The notes: generated by a model not told the origin, from the letters alone. 42,210 bases of DNA from a bacterium (GCA_021798875.1 JAJZBN010000015.1:1-42210); one strand, 5' to 3'. Shown: positions 8,677-18,994, counted from the stretch's first letter. Program-made: numbers and translations.

Positions 8677-9630
8677 TCACACTATCTTTATTTCGGTGTC
8701 TAATTTTATCCCTCTGCTTTCTAACGCTTTTTCCCTTATGTTGTCTATTAAAAACATAATGTCGGAAGGTTTTGCGCCGCCTTTATTGATTATAAAATTT
8801 GCGTGTTTTTTAGAAACGGACGCCCCGCCGAAAGAAACGCCCTTAAATCCCATTTCTTCTATAATTTTCCCTGCCGACGAACCTTCGGGATTTTTAAATA
8901 TACAGCCCAGAGAATATTCTCCGAGCGGCTGTCCCGATTTTCTTTCTTTAAAAATTTTAATATTTTCCGCTATTTCGGCTTTAGACGATTCTTTTAGCTT
9001 AAGATAAACCGATGTAATAAAATAGTTATCTTTAATGCCGTTAATATTTAAACTGCGGTATGAAAAATTCATATCCTTTTTTTGCACGGTGCGTTTAGAG
9101 CCGTTTGAATCCAATATATCTATAGCCTCTACTATATTGCCGACGGAACTTTCTTTAGAGCCTGCATTCATTTTTACGGCTCCGCCGAGAGTGCCTGGAA
9201 TTCCGTAAAAAAACTCGCATCCGCTTAAGTTATGCCTAATCGAGTAATTTAAAATTTTCGATAAATTAATTCCGGCACCAAACCTCAAAATCTTATCCCC
9301 GCATTTCTTATAATTTTGATAATCTTCGGATACGTCCAAAAAGGAGGAATCGAATTTTTTAAAAGATATAACGGGAACGCATATTCTTTCTTCCTTAAAA
9401 AGCGTATTCGTCCCTCCGCCTACTACATAACGGAAACATTCGGATATTACGCCTTCCGTCAGTTTTATTATTAAACCAAGTTCGGCTTCGTTTTTTGGAA
9501 ACAATATTAAATCCGCCTTGCCTCCGGTTTTAATAGAAGAATATGAAGCCATATTCTGATTTTCCATAAAATCGATGCTCAGTTCTTTTAATTTTTTTAA
9601 TAAATCTTCTTTTGTTTTTGCGCCATTCAT
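8677..9630 (-). CDS. murB: UDP-N-acetylenolpyruvoylglucosamine reductase MurB
   Basis: An FAD enzyme that reduces the enolpyruvyl product of MurA to UDP-MurNAc with NADPH. It has 317 residues. The FAD-binding part includes SIKTGGKADLILFP and GGGTNTLF; SYRSLNI and a C-terminal ISKKHANFIINKG-like segment (VSKKHANFIINKGGA) are typical. The lack of the extra Tyr-loop insertion places it among type II MurB proteins. The catalytic proton-donor motif reads GCIFKNP, with Cys where E. coli-type enzymes have Ser; this variant occurs in the family and need not be inactivating. It sits between murC and ddl, as is common. Confidence 0.96.
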   Translation of the reverse strand: MNGAKTKEDLLKKLKELSIDFMENQNMASYSSIKTGGKADLILFPKNEAELGLIIKLTEGVISECFRYVVGGGTNTLFKEERICVPVISFKKFDSSFLDVSEDYQNYKKCGDKILRFGAGINLSKILNYSIRHNLSGCEFFYGIPGTLGGAVKMNAGSKESSVGNIVEAIDILDSNGSKRTVQKKDMNFSYRSLNINGIKDNYFITSVYLKLKESSKAEIAENIKIFKERKSGQPLGEYSLGCIFKNPEGSSAGKIIEEMGFKGVSFGGASVSKKHANFIINKGGAKPSDIMFLIDNIREKALESRGIKLDTEIKIV

Positions 9631-9659
9631 AATTTATACCGCAATATCGCAATAGTTTA

Positions 9660-11093
9660 TTAGTAATTAATATGTTCTTTTAAATTACCGCCGACCGCAG
9701 CAGAAACGGTTTTCAAGATTCTTTTTTTGTTAAGCCTGCTGTGGACGAATTCGTCGCAGGTTTTAGTTATATCGCCGGCTCCGAGGAATATTACCATCTC
9801 TCCGCCTTTCAGCATATTTTTCAAATTAGATTTAATATCTTTTCTGTTAGGAACGTAATACACGTTTTTATATCCGTTATTTCTCATTTTCTCGGAAAGA
9901 GTCATAGACGAAATACCTTCTATAGCTATCTCTCCCGCTGAATAAACATCCGTTATTATAACCGAGTCGGCAATTTTTAAAGAATTTACGAAATCGTCCA
10001 TAAGATCTTTCATTCTGGAATACCTGTGCGGCTGAAAAACTGCGACTATCTGCCTGTTCCAGTTTTTTGCGGCTTTAAGGGTAGCAGCAATCTCGACGGG
10101 ATGGTGGGCGTAATCGTCCACGACTATAAGTCTTTCGTTAGATTTTTTTATCTGGAACCTTCTTTCCACTCCGTGAAAATTTTCAAGCGCTTTCGCTATA
10201 AATTCGGTTTTTATACCGAGCTCTTTAGTCATTGCTATCGACGCAAGAGAGTTTAATACGTTGTGTATTCCCGGAACGGAGAGTTTGAATTTGCCTATTA
10301 TTTTACCGCCTGAATATACATCGAAAGAAGATGCGTTTTTCTCCAAAGATATATTTAAAGCGTAATAATCCGCTTTTTGTTCTATGCCGTAAGTAAAATA
10401 TTTTTTATTTATAACCGGAAACAAAGAACTTAATAAAGGATTATCGGCGCATAAAACCGCAAATCCAAAAAAGGGAATATTGTTTATAAAATCGGTAAAA
10501 GACTGCTTTAAATTTTCTATATTGCCGTAATAGCATAAATGCTCGTAGTCTATATTGGTAACGACGCAATAATCCGGTTTTAATTTTAAAAACGAGCCGT
10601 CGCTTTCGTCGGCTTCTACGACCATATATTCGCCTTTGCCGACTTTAGAATGCATACCGAGTCCGAAAATTTTACCTCCTACGACGAAAGTCGGATCAAC
10701 TCCCGCTTCTCCGAGTATCGACGATATCATAGAAGTGGTAGTGGTTTTGCCGTGAGAACCTGCTATAGCGATTCCTTTTTTTAGGGAGAGAAGTTCGGAA
10801 AGCATTTCTGCTCTTCTTAAAACTGTAAGCTTTCTGTTTTTAGCTTCGTTAAGTTCGGGATTGGCTTCGGAAATTGCAGTAGAATATACCACTACTTCGG
10901 CATCTTTTATATTTTCCGGATTATGTCCTATGAAAACTTTGCCGCCTATAGATTCAATTTTTTCAATCGTCTGACTGTACTCTATATCCGAACCGGTAAC
11001 GGAATAACCAAGATTTATAAGAACTTCGGCTATTCCGCTCATGCCGGAACCGCCGATACCGATTAAATGAATCTTTTTGACGCCGTTTTTCAT
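9660..11093 (-). CDS. murC: UDP-N-acetylmuramate--L-alanine ligase MurC
   Basis: The first Mur ligase, adding L-Ala to UDP-MurNAc with ATP. It has 477 residues: the N-terminal Rossmann motif HLIGIGGSGMSGIAEVL, ATP-binding GSHGKTTTTSM (about 114-124), central EADESDGSF, and the ligase C-terminal domain with DDYAHHPVEI and FQPHRYSR. The start overlaps the murG stop in an ATGA arrangement, so translation is probably coupled. A short C-terminal tail of about 25 residues extends past the usual end and looks unremarkable. Confidence 0.97.
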   Translation of the reverse strand: MKNGVKKIHLIGIGGSGMSGIAEVLINLGYSVTGSDIEYSQTIEKIESIGGKVFIGHNPENIKDAEVVVYSTAISEANPELNEAKNRKLTVLRRAEMLSELLSLKKGIAIAGSHGKTTTTSMISSILGEAGVDPTFVVGGKIFGLGMHSKVGKGEYMVVEADESDGSFLKLKPDYCVVTNIDYEHLCYYGNIENLKQSFTDFINNIPFFGFAVLCADNPLLSSLFPVINKKYFTYGIEQKADYYALNISLEKNASSFDVYSGGKIIGKFKLSVPGIHNVLNSLASIAMTKELGIKTEFIAKALENFHGVERRFQIKKSNERLIVVDDYAHHPVEIAATLKAAKNWNRQIVAVFQPHRYSRMKDLMDDFVNSLKIADSVIITDVYSAGEIAIEGISSMTLSEKMRNNGYKNVYYVPNRKDIKSNLKNMLKGGEMVIFLGAGDITKTCDEFVHSRLNKKRILKTVSAAVGGNLKEHINY

Positions 11094-12217
11094 AATTTCT
11101 CTCCTTTATCTTTATTTAATATTATGCCTGCTATTTCAGCGGCAGAATCTTTTACGTCTATTTTTTTTAAATTATCATACATAGATTTTAACAAATCTCT
11201 ATTATAAAATATTTTAGAAATTTTTTGTAATAATTCATTAGAAAGATTTTCGTCGTCTTTCACGACTTCGAAACATCCGCTCTCCGAAAAAGCAAGAGCG
11301 TTCTTCTTCTGATGATTGCCTGCCGCATGCGGATACGGTATTAAAATAGCCGGCTTTCTTAACAAGACCAGCTCGGACAGCGTCCCTGCCCCCGCCCTCG
11401 ATATGACTATATCGCTTAAGCCGTAATAATATTCGATATTGTCGGTAAAAGGGAAAACTTCATAACCGCCGATTTTTAAATTATTTTTATAAAAATTTTC
11501 TGCGATTTCGGCATCCCGCGAACCGGTCTGATGATATATGATTATATTGCGCAATAAATCATTTTCCATTTCGGACAGCATCTTTAAAACAGCTTTATTC
11601 ACGGACGAAGCGCCCTGTGATCCGCCGAAAACAAAAATTTTTAAATTTTTATGTTCGGTAAACTTTTTTTCTTTTTTCGATGCCGATTCCGATTCCGAAA
11701 CGGCATAATTAAATATTTTTTCTCTTACGGGATTGCCTGTCTTAATAACGGTGCCGAAACTAATATGCTTCTTGGTTTCTTCAAAGGAAGCAAATACGGT
11801 TATTCCGAGCATGGCAAGAATTTTATTGGCAAGTCCGGGTTCGACGTTCTGCTCCATAACTCCGCACTTTATTTTTCTTAACCTTGCGACGATAAGGGGA
11901 ACTAAAGATATATAACCTCCAAGCCCTAACACGTAATCGGGTTTTATTCTTTTATAAACGGCGTTCACGTCTTTTGCCGCATAAAGCGCGTTTTTTAAAG
12001 ATTTTAATTTATTCATAAAATTTTTACCGGAAAACCCCGTAACGTTTATCGTCAACAGCCTGAAACCGTAAACGTCTTTAACTTTATTTTCTATTCCTCT
12101 TTCGGTTCCTATAAAATAAATATCCGCTTTTTCGTCTAAAGCTTTTAATTTTTCATAAACCGCAATTCCAGGAAACATGTGTCCTCCGGTTCCTCCGCCG
12201 GCAATTATGATATTCAT
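11090..12217 (-). CDS. murG: lipid II synthase MurG (GlcNAc transferase)
   Basis: A peripheral membrane GT-B glycosyltransferase that converts lipid I to lipid II. It has the N-terminal loop IIIAGGGTGGHMFPGIAV, a central FGGSQGASSVN loop and the C-terminal donor site SRAGAGTLSELVLLRKPAILIPYPHAAGNHQ (split across the UDP-GlcNAc pocket). The frame can open at a TTG at 12220, but the ATG at 12217 shares its A with the ftsW stop (TGATG), a classic coupling arrangement, so I take 375 residues. A GAGGA 11 bases before this ATG would also fit the TTG, so the exact start is not settled. Confidence 0.96.
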   Translation of the reverse strand: MNIIIAGGGTGGHMFPGIAVYEKLKALDEKADIYFIGTERGIENKVKDVYGFRLLTINVTGFSGKNFMNKLKSLKNALYAAKDVNAVYKRIKPDYVLGLGGYISLVPLIVARLRKIKCGVMEQNVEPGLANKILAMLGITVFASFEETKKHISFGTVIKTGNPVREKIFNYAVSESESASKKEKKFTEHKNLKIFVFGGSQGASSVNKAVLKMLSEMENDLLRNIIIYHQTGSRDAEIAENFYKNNLKIGGYEVFPFTDNIEYYYGLSDIVISRAGAGTLSELVLLRKPAILIPYPHAAGNHQKKNALAFSESGCFEVVKDDENLSNELLQKISKIFYNRDLLKSMYDNLKKIDVKDSAAEIAGIILNKDKGEKL

Positions 12218-13347
12218 CAAATATTTTTCCTCTTAATACTTTGAGAAGAAATATTAAGTAAAATCCCGATGCCTATACACGTAGCAAACATCGAACTGCC
12301 TCCGTAGCTGATAAACGGAAGCGCAAGTCCTTTAGTAGGAAGAGCGCCGAGAACCACGCCGATATTTATAAAAGCGCTTAGGGCAATCAGAGACGTGATG
12401 CCGTATGCAAGATAGGTTCCGAAAAGGTCGGGAGCATTGATCGCAATTTTTAATCCCCTGTAAGTAAGAATAAGATAGAGCAGTATAAACACTGCTACCC
12501 CTATGAAACCCAGTTCCTCCCCTACGCTGGAAAATATGAAATCGGAATAAGGCGTCGGAAGAAAAAAAAGTTTTTCTTTTCCGTTTCCGAGTCCTACTCC
12601 GTATAATCCGCCCCGTGCAAAAGCAAACATTGACTGTATTATCTGAAAACCTATGCCGGTTTTATCGTGAAAAGGATGAAGAAAAGCAAGCACCCTGTCT
12701 CTTCTATACGCTACGGTAAATATTAAAAAATATGCGGCGGTTCCGCCGAGCGCTGCTACCGCTATGAGATAAAAAACGGAAACTCCGCCTGCAAAAAGCA
12801 TTATAAAAGTTATAAAAAACATAATCGAACTTGTTCCAAAATCCGGTTCTTTTAAGAGCAGCAAATCTAAAAACCCCAAAAATATAAAAGGACCTATAAA
12901 AATAAACGAATACGGATTTTTATCGAGAGTATCCTTTCTCTTTTCCAAAAAATTTGCCAAATAAACTACGAAAAAAATTTTTAAAAATTCGGACGGCTGT
13001 ATGCTGAAAAACCTTAAATTTATCCATCTCCTAGAGCCTCCGGCATCTATCCCGATATGCGGAACGAATACCAAAAACATTAAAACTATTATTACGAATA
13101 AAATAATTGGATAAAAAGATTTAAGCATATGATAATCGTTGCGCATTAAAAACCATACGGCTAATCCCGATAAAGCAACGTATATCGCCTGCCTTAAAAT
13201 AAAGTGATAGCTCACGCCGTACTGAACTATGGAAATCATAGCGCTTGTCGAATAAACCATCACTAAGCCGAGCGATATCAGCAGTAAAACCGTAAGAAAC
13301 AGCGCAGTATCATATTTTCTTATAAAAACTTTTCCGTAGTTAATCAT
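12217..13347 (-). CDS. ftsW: SEDS glycosyltransferase FtsW
   Basis: An integral membrane peptidoglycan glycosyltransferase of the SEDS family that works with FtsI at the septum. It has 376 residues and about ten hydrophobic helices. Diagnostic motifs are VMVYSTSA near the first helix, GGSRRWINLRFFSIQPSEFLK in pieces, and GLALPFISYGGSSM near the C-terminus. Its ATG overlaps the murD stop (ATGA). Its position between murD and murG supports FtsW over the elongation homologue RodA. Confidence 0.96.
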   Translation of the reverse strand: MINYGKVFIRKYDTALFLTVLLLISLGLVMVYSTSAMISIVQYGVSYHFILRQAIYVALSGLAVWFLMRNDYHMLKSFYPIILFVIIVLMFLVFVPHIGIDAGGSRRWINLRFFSIQPSEFLKIFFVVYLANFLEKRKDTLDKNPYSFIFIGPFIFLGFLDLLLLKEPDFGTSSIMFFITFIMLFAGGVSVFYLIAVAALGGTAAYFLIFTVAYRRDRVLAFLHPFHDKTGIGFQIIQSMFAFARGGLYGVGLGNGKEKLFFLPTPYSDFIFSSVGEELGFIGVAVFILLYLILTYRGLKIAINAPDLFGTYLAYGITSLIALSAFINIGVVLGALPTKGLALPFISYGGSSMFATCIGIGILLNISSQSIKRKNI

Positions 13348-14780
13348 AATTTTTCATAAAAATTATTTTTTAATTTCTCGAAACATTTTTTGAATACATC
13401 CCCTCTCTCCCCGTAATCTTTAAACATATCGAAACTCGAAGACGCGGGGGACAGAAGAACCGTTCCCGAACCGCCGCTTTTAACCGTATCTTTTAAATAA
13501 TTAAAAGATTTAACGACTGCATCTTCCATATCGGCTGCAAGCATATATTCTACGCGTCCTTTCAGCGTTTTTTCGAGGATTTCTTTAGTTTCGCCCATTA
13601 AAACGCATGCTTTTACGCTTCTTTTTACCGGCTCCACGATACTCTCGTAATTAAATCCCTTGTCTTTCCCGCCCAGTATAAGAACTATATCGGTTTTAAC
13701 GCCGTCTTCTTCTCTTAAAGCGCCGAATGAACTAAGCGCGCTTACGACAGCGGCGGGATTGGTAGCCTTTGAATCGTCGTAGAAATATACGTTATCGATA
13801 TTGCCGACGCATTCAACTCTGTGTTTTAAGAGCCGATAGCCGTCGAAAGCTTTTTTAATAACGTCCGGCGAAATCCCGTACAGCGATAGAGAACAGGCGG
13901 CGGCCATCATATCTTCTATGACGAATTTTCTTTTATCTGCAACGTCTTTTAAGGAAATTTCGGCGTTAAATCCGAGTAAATCTTTGAGGCGCAGATTAAT
14001 AAAGCCGTCTTTGTAAAAAACGTCGCATTTATCTTCTTCAAATCCGTATAAAACCGCATTTGAACCGGTAATGCCTTTTAAAATAGATGAATTATAATCG
14101 CCCTGATTTAATACGGCTAAGTCGTTATATTTAAGATTTTTAAACATTTTATATTTAGTCAGCCTGTATTCGTCGAAATTAAGATATCTGTCCAAATGGT
14201 CGTCTTCTATATTAAGAAGTACGGCGATATCGGGTTTAAAATCGTAAATCCATTCAAGCTGAAAACTCGATATTTCTAAAATAAAATCTTCGTAACCGTC
14301 TATGCCCGATATAAACGGAACTCCGAGATTGCCTCCTACGAAAGTTTTTCCGCTTAAACCGGCCGCTTCTATCGCGCTTTTACACAGGGTAACCGAAGTG
14401 GTCTTGCCGTTTGTTCCGGTAATAGCTATAATTTTTGCGTTTTTCTCTTTTCGGATATTATTATAAGCAAATTCAATCTCGCTTAAAACCGGAATATTTG
14501 CTTTTCTTAATTTTAAAATAACATGATGATCTCTTGGTATTCCGGGACTTACGATACATCTTTCTATATCTTTAAAATATCTGCCGAAAAGTATTTCTTC
14601 GTTTTGCTTATTAAAGAACATGACGTTTCCGTCTTGAACTTGAACATCCAAGCCGCCGGCATTTTCGGCGGTATCGTCGTATATTAAGAGGCGCCCTTTC
14701 TCCGTATAACCTTTTCTGCTCTTAATATATCCGTAAACGGCTGAACCTGTTTTACCGAAACCCAAAATTAAATCCGACAT
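13344..14780 (-). CDS. murD: UDP-N-acetylmuramoylalanine--D-glutamate ligase MurD
   Basis: The Mur ligase that adds D-Glu. It has 478 residues. The N-terminal ILGFGKTGSAVYGY nucleotide-like fold is followed by ATP-binding ITGTNGKTTSV, LEISSFQLEWI (typical of MurD), NIEDDHLDRY and C-terminal FYDDSKATNPAAV, with ILGGKDKGFNYE near the end. GAGGA stands eight bases before the ATG. The gene begins directly after the mraY stop codon. Confidence 0.97.
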   Translation of the reverse strand: MSDLILGFGKTGSAVYGYIKSRKGYTEKGRLLIYDDTAENAGGLDVQVQDGNVMFFNKQNEEILFGRYFKDIERCIVSPGIPRDHHVILKLRKANIPVLSEIEFAYNNIRKEKNAKIIAITGTNGKTTSVTLCKSAIEAAGLSGKTFVGGNLGVPFISGIDGYEDFILEISSFQLEWIYDFKPDIAVLLNIEDDHLDRYLNFDEYRLTKYKMFKNLKYNDLAVLNQGDYNSSILKGITGSNAVLYGFEEDKCDVFYKDGFINLRLKDLLGFNAEISLKDVADKRKFVIEDMMAAACSLSLYGISPDVIKKAFDGYRLLKHRVECVGNIDNVYFYDDSKATNPAAVVSALSSFGALREEDGVKTDIVLILGGKDKGFNYESIVEPVKRSVKACVLMGETKEILEKTLKGRVEYMLAADMEDAVVKSFNYLKDTVKSGGSGTVLLSPASSSFDMFKDYGERGDVFKKCFEKLKNNFYEKL

Positions 14781-15836
14781 TTAAAAAATCCTCAATTTAA
14801 GAGTCGAAAGCGCAAATATCGTCAATATAAGTGAAATAATCCACAGTCTTATTACTATTTTTGATTCGGGAACGCCTTCGATTTCAAAATGATGGTGTAT
14901 CGGCGCCATTTTAAATATTCTTTTCTTTCTAAGTTTATAAGAACCGACCTGAAATATAACGCTTAAAGCCTCGATTACGAAAACGAATCCTGTTATAATA
15001 AGCAGAATTTCCTGCCTTGAAACTATTGCGACATAGCCGAGTATGGCACCCAAAGGTATCGAACCGGTATCTCCCATAAAAACCGAAGCCGGATAGGAAT
15101 TAAACCATAAAAAACCGATAGAAGCGCCGAATAAAGAAGCGCATAATATTACTACTTCTCCTATGTTTTTTATATAAGGTATATGCAGATAGTCCGCAAA
15201 TTTGTAATTAGACGCCGCATAGGAAAATATAAGGTATCCCGCTATTGCTATGGCAAAAACCCCTATGGCTAAACCGTCGAGACCGTCGGTTAAATTAACG
15301 GCGTTGGAAGAACCGACTATTATAAATGCCGCAAAAATTATAAAATAAACACCGAGATTTAAATAATAGTACTTAACGAAAGGAATTACTACTCTTCCAA
15401 GAGATTCGTCGTGAAAATAAAGAACGGCCGAAACGCATACGGCTATTAAAGTTTGAATAGAAAATTTATATTTGCCTCTAAGTCCTTTCGAAGAATGTCC
15501 CCTGATTTTTAAAAAATCGTCTATAAATCCTATAAATGCAAACGACAAAAGCGTTAAAACGCCCATGTAAAGATAAAAATTGCTAAGTCTGGCAAGTAAT
15601 AAAAGCGGAACGAGGACGCTGAATAAAATTAAAAGTCCGCCCATAGTCGGAATGTCTTTCTTTTCGTTTATATGCGATTTCGGACCGTCTTCCCTGACGA
15701 CCTGACCTATCTTCATTTTTTTTAATCCTTTAATAAAAATTTTACCGAAAGCTATCGATAATATCAACGACAATATAATGGCGTATGAAGACCTGAACGT
15801 TATATATTTAAAAAAATCTGGGTTTAAACTCAGCAT
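14781..15836 (-). CDS. mraY: phospho-MurNAc-pentapeptide transferase MraY
   Basis: The membrane enzyme that transfers phospho-MurNAc-pentapeptide to undecaprenyl phosphate, forming lipid I. It has 351 residues and about ten membrane helices. Family motifs include KKDIPTMGGLLIL, FIDDFLKI, NAVNLTDGLDGLAIG (Mg-binding aspartates), FMGDTGSIPLGA and MAPIHHHFEIEGVPESKIVIR. The start overlaps the end of murF by seven bases. Confidence 0.97.
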   Translation of the reverse strand: MLSLNPDFFKYITFRSSYAIILSLILSIAFGKIFIKGLKKMKIGQVVREDGPKSHINEKKDIPTMGGLLILFSVLVPLLLLARLSNFYLYMGVLTLLSFAFIGFIDDFLKIRGHSSKGLRGKYKFSIQTLIAVCVSAVLYFHDESLGRVVIPFVKYYYLNLGVYFIIFAAFIIVGSSNAVNLTDGLDGLAIGVFAIAIAGYLIFSYAASNYKFADYLHIPYIKNIGEVVILCASLFGASIGFLWFNSYPASVFMGDTGSIPLGAILGYVAIVSRQEILLIITGFVFVIEALSVIFQVGSYKLRKKRIFKMAPIHHHFEIEGVPESKIVIRLWIISLILTIFALSTLKLRIF

Positions 15837-17386
15837 ATAGATTTATCCGATTTATCCGTTTCTTCTTTGAAATATTCTTTAAAATAATCTTCGAGTTTCA
15901 TGCCTCTCGAACCTTTAAGAAGTACCACGGCGTTATTTTTTTCTAATTTTTTAAAATCGTTTTTGAAAGTTTCGTCGTCTTTTATCAAAAAGAATTTTCC
16001 CGTGAATTTTTTTTCTTCCAATCCTTTCGTTATAAAATCGGAATAATTGCCTTTGTAAAAAACATAATCGGCTAACCCGCTTATTTGGCGCCCTACTTTT
16101 ACATGCTCTTCGAGAGCGGATTCTCCGAGCTCCAGCATATCGCCGAGAACTAATATTTTCTTGTTTTCGGAATAACTTGTTCTTATAAAATCCAGTGCGG
16201 CCTTAAGAGAATCGGGATTGGAATTATACGCGTCGTTAATCAAAGTCCATCCGCCGGTTTTATCCGTTATACGTATTATCTGCATTCTTCCGTTTGGAAT
16301 ATTAAAATTTTTAAAAGCATCCGAATTAATGTATGTTTCGGGAGCTATACCGCTTGCCGAAGCAATGGCAAAAGCGCATAAAAAGTCGTAAATTAAATGC
16401 TTTCCGACGAAATTAACTTCTATAACGTATTTTTTGTCTTTAAATAAAATGTTTAAGGTCGTTTTTCCGGTTTTTTCGTTTGAAACCGCGCTTTCGCATA
16501 AAACATCCGGAACGACGGCGTTTTGTGGGTTTTGAGCATTTAAGGCGATTTCGACGTCTTGAACGTCTTTATCTTTTTCTGCGTTTAGTTTTCCGAACCC
16601 GAAAGAAACGATATTTACTCCTTCTTTTATTTTATCTTTATATTTTGCGGGCGGCACGGTATCGTCGGCGTTAAGAACGAGGAAACCTGCTCCGTTAAGA
16701 CTGCCGGCAAGTTCCGATTTTTCCGCAAACACGCCTTCGGTATTTTTAAATTCTTCGAGGTGCGCTTTGCCTATATTCGTAATAGCGGCGATATCCGGAG
16801 ATATAATTTCGGAAAGCCTTTTTATCTCTCCTTTTTTGTTGGTTCCTATTTCAAGAATAAGATATTCGACGCTGCCGCTAAGACGGAAAATAGTTTTTGG
16901 AACCCCTATTAAGTTATTGTAGTTATAATCGTTTTTAAGAATTTTTTCAGCGCCGAAAACGGCAGTAAAAATCGCGTAAACCATCTCTTTTGTAGTCGTT
17001 TTTCCGCAGGAGCCGGTTAAGGCTATTTTTTTCTTTAAATTAAATTTATTTAAATATAATTTAGCAATATCTCCCAGCGAAGAAACCGGGTCTGCGGCCG
17101 CTATGATAATTTTATCGCCGTATTTCGATATGTCGCTGTTTTCTAAAAAATCCCATGAAACCAAAGCGCAATATCCGCCTTTGTTAAAAACTGCTTCGAC
17201 AAAGTCTTCTCCGTTGAAATTCTTGCCTTTTAACGCAATAAATACCGAATTTCTGCCGAAATCTTCCCTTGAATCGGTAAAAATTTCGTTAAAAACCAGC
17301 GGACCCGTCCCGTCGCCTGCAATAATCAACTTGCCGCCCGTTGCGTTTAAAATTTCATCTAATGTTAAGTTGTAATTTATTTTCAT
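15830..17386 (-). CDS. murF: UDP-MurNAc-tripeptide--D-Ala-D-Ala ligase MurF
   Basis: Adds the D-Ala-D-Ala dipeptide to complete the pentapeptide precursor. It has 518 residues, somewhat long. The ATP site ALTGSCGKTTTKEMV, EIGTNKKGEI, NIGKAHLEEF and C-terminal NDAYNSNPDSLKAAL and VLGDMLELGESALEEH are clear. The extra length comes mainly from a charged, low-complexity stretch in the middle domain, between FGFGKLNAE and TTLNILFKDKK (about 30-40 residues). It probably lies on a surface loop. The gene starts three bases after murE; no good ribosome site is visible. Confidence 0.96.
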   Translation of the reverse strand: MKINYNLTLDEILNATGGKLIIAGDGTGPLVFNEIFTDSREDFGRNSVFIALKGKNFNGEDFVEAVFNKGGYCALVSWDFLENSDISKYGDKIIIAAADPVSSLGDIAKLYLNKFNLKKKIALTGSCGKTTTKEMVYAIFTAVFGAEKILKNDYNYNNLIGVPKTIFRLSGSVEYLILEIGTNKKGEIKRLSEIISPDIAAITNIGKAHLEEFKNTEGVFAEKSELAGSLNGAGFLVLNADDTVPPAKYKDKIKEGVNIVSFGFGKLNAEKDKDVQDVEIALNAQNPQNAVVPDVLCESAVSNEKTGKTTLNILFKDKKYVIEVNFVGKHLIYDFLCAFAIASASGIAPETYINSDAFKNFNIPNGRMQIIRITDKTGGWTLINDAYNSNPDSLKAALDFIRTSYSENKKILVLGDMLELGESALEEHVKVGRQISGLADYVFYKGNYSDFITKGLEEKKFTGKFFLIKDDETFKNDFKKLEKNNAVVLLKGSRGMKLEDYFKEYFKEETDKSDKSIC

Positions 17387-17389
17387 TTT

Positions 17390-18994
17390 TTATTTATTGC
17401 TATAATATTTTAATACTTCCTCTTTATCGCTGAAATGAAACTTGGTATCTTTCACTATCATATAATCTTCATGTCCTTTGCCTGCTATAACGACCGTATC
17501 GTCCGCTTCCGCTATGGAAAGGGCAAATTTTATCGCTTCCGCCCTGTCTTTTTCTATAGTATAAGCATGTCTTTCCGGCTCGGCAGACTTTTTGAAATTT
17601 ATTAAAGCGGCTCCGTCTTTTCTGTCGATATACGATGCATTTTTGACGCCGGATACTATTTCTTCGATAATAGCCGACGGATCTTCGCTTCTGGGATTGT
17701 CCGACGTTATTATGCTTATATCGGCGATGTCCGTCGAATGCATACCCATAAGAGGTCTTTTGCCTTTGTCTCTGTCGCCGCCGCATCCAAAAACGCTTAT
17801 CAGCTTTCCTTTGCAAATATCTTTTAAAGCTGAAAGAACTCTTTCTATGGCGTCATCCGTATGAGCATAATCTATACATATCAAAGGAGAGGATGGAACG
17901 CCGGTATCTACTTTTTCTACTCTTCCGGGAACGTTTAACAGCAATTTTATGCCTGAAATTATAAATTCGTCCGGTACGGAAAGAGCGTAACCGACGGCAA
18001 TAGAAACAAGTATATTATAAAGATTATATGAACCTATAAGGGATGAGCTTATATTTTGCAGAATTTTTTTGTCCCTGCCTTTAATTTTTATAACGGCGTC
18101 AAATTTTAATCCGTCCCTGAAGTATTTTATGTTTTCCGCTGAAATGCCGGATCCCTTATTTAACCCGTATGTAATAATATCGATATTAGTTGCGGACTTG
18201 ACGGCAATCAGCGATTTTAGCTCTTCGGCAAGCTTTTTACCGTAAGTATCGTCGCCGTTTATAAGCGCATATTTTTTAGTTTTGGAACTCTCCGCCAATA
18301 CTTCGGAAAACAGTTTCTTTTTTGCTTCGTAATAGGATTCCATATCTTTATGGTAATCTAAATGATCCCGCGTTAAATTTGTAAAAACGGCGGCATCGAA
18401 AGGTATTCCGTAAACCCTTCCCTGTTCCAAACTGTGGGAAGAAACTTCCATAACGCATGCAGAGCCGCCAGACCTTACGGTTTCGGCAAACATTTCGTTA
18501 AGTTCGTAAACATCGGGAGTAGTGTTTTTAGATTCTTTTTTGCCATTACCTATTTCATAGTCTATAGTACCTATCAAACTTGTTTTATTTCCGGCGGCGT
18601 TTAAAATAGATTTTATAAGAAACGTCGTCGTGGTTTTACCGTTTGTTCCGGTAACCCCGATAAGTTTCAGTTTATCCCCCGGATTTCCGAAGAAATTTTT
18701 AGACATTACCGCATATGCTTTAAGAGCATTTTTGGCGAAAATTACCGTAATGTTTTTTTCGTTTTTAAGTTTTTCGGCGGTTTCCGCATCATCGGTCAAA
18801 ACAGCCGCAGCGCCTTTTAAAACGGCTTCCTCCGCAAAAACGTTTGAATTAACGTTAACGCCTTTTCTTGCGGCAAAAAGACATCCTTCTTTAATTTTTC
18901 TGGAATCGTAAGATATGCATACGATATCCTTATCTGTTCTGCCGGATACGTATTCTATAAAATCGTTATTTTTTATAAGATTTTCGATATCCAT
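17390..18994 (-). CDS. murE: UDP-MurNAc-tripeptide synthetase MurE (meso-DAP type)
   Basis: Adds the third amino acid to UDP-MurNAc-L-Ala-D-Glu. It has 534 residues. Clear motifs are GVTGTNGKTTTTFLIKSIL, MEVSSHSLEQGRV, FTNLTRDHLDYHKDM, DYAHTDDAIERVL and VIAGKGHEDY. The substrate-recognition motif DNPR (in ITSDNPRSEDP) is the known signature for meso-diaminopimelate, not L-lysine, so the wall is predicted to be of the A1-gamma Gram-negative type. It lies five bases after ftsI. Confidence 0.97.
   Translation of the reverse strand: MDIENLIKNNDFIEYVSGRTDKDIVCISYDSRKIKEGCLFAARKGVNVNSNVFAEEAVLKGAAAVLTDDAETAEKLKNEKNITVIFAKNALKAYAVMSKNFFGNPGDKLKLIGVTGTNGKTTTTFLIKSILNAAGNKTSLIGTIDYEIGNGKKESKNTTPDVYELNEMFAETVRSGGSACVMEVSSHSLEQGRVYGIPFDAAVFTNLTRDHLDYHKDMESYYEAKKKLFSEVLAESSKTKKYALINGDDTYGKKLAEELKSLIAVKSATNIDIITYGLNKGSGISAENIKYFRDGLKFDAVIKIKGRDKKILQNISSSLIGSYNLYNILVSIAVGYALSVPDEFIISGIKLLLNVPGRVEKVDTGVPSSPLICIDYAHTDDAIERVLSALKDICKGKLISVFGCGGDRDKGKRPLMGMHSTDIADISIITSDNPRSEDPSAIIEEIVSGVKNASYIDRKDGAALINFKKSAEPERHAYTIEKDRAEAIKFALSIAEADDTVVIAGKGHEDYMIVKDTKFHFSDKEEVLKYYSNK

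Noticed and set aside
8677-9630. MurB inactive because Cys replaces the catalytic Ser
   Set aside because: A Cys at this position is known in the family and the rest of the protein is intact.
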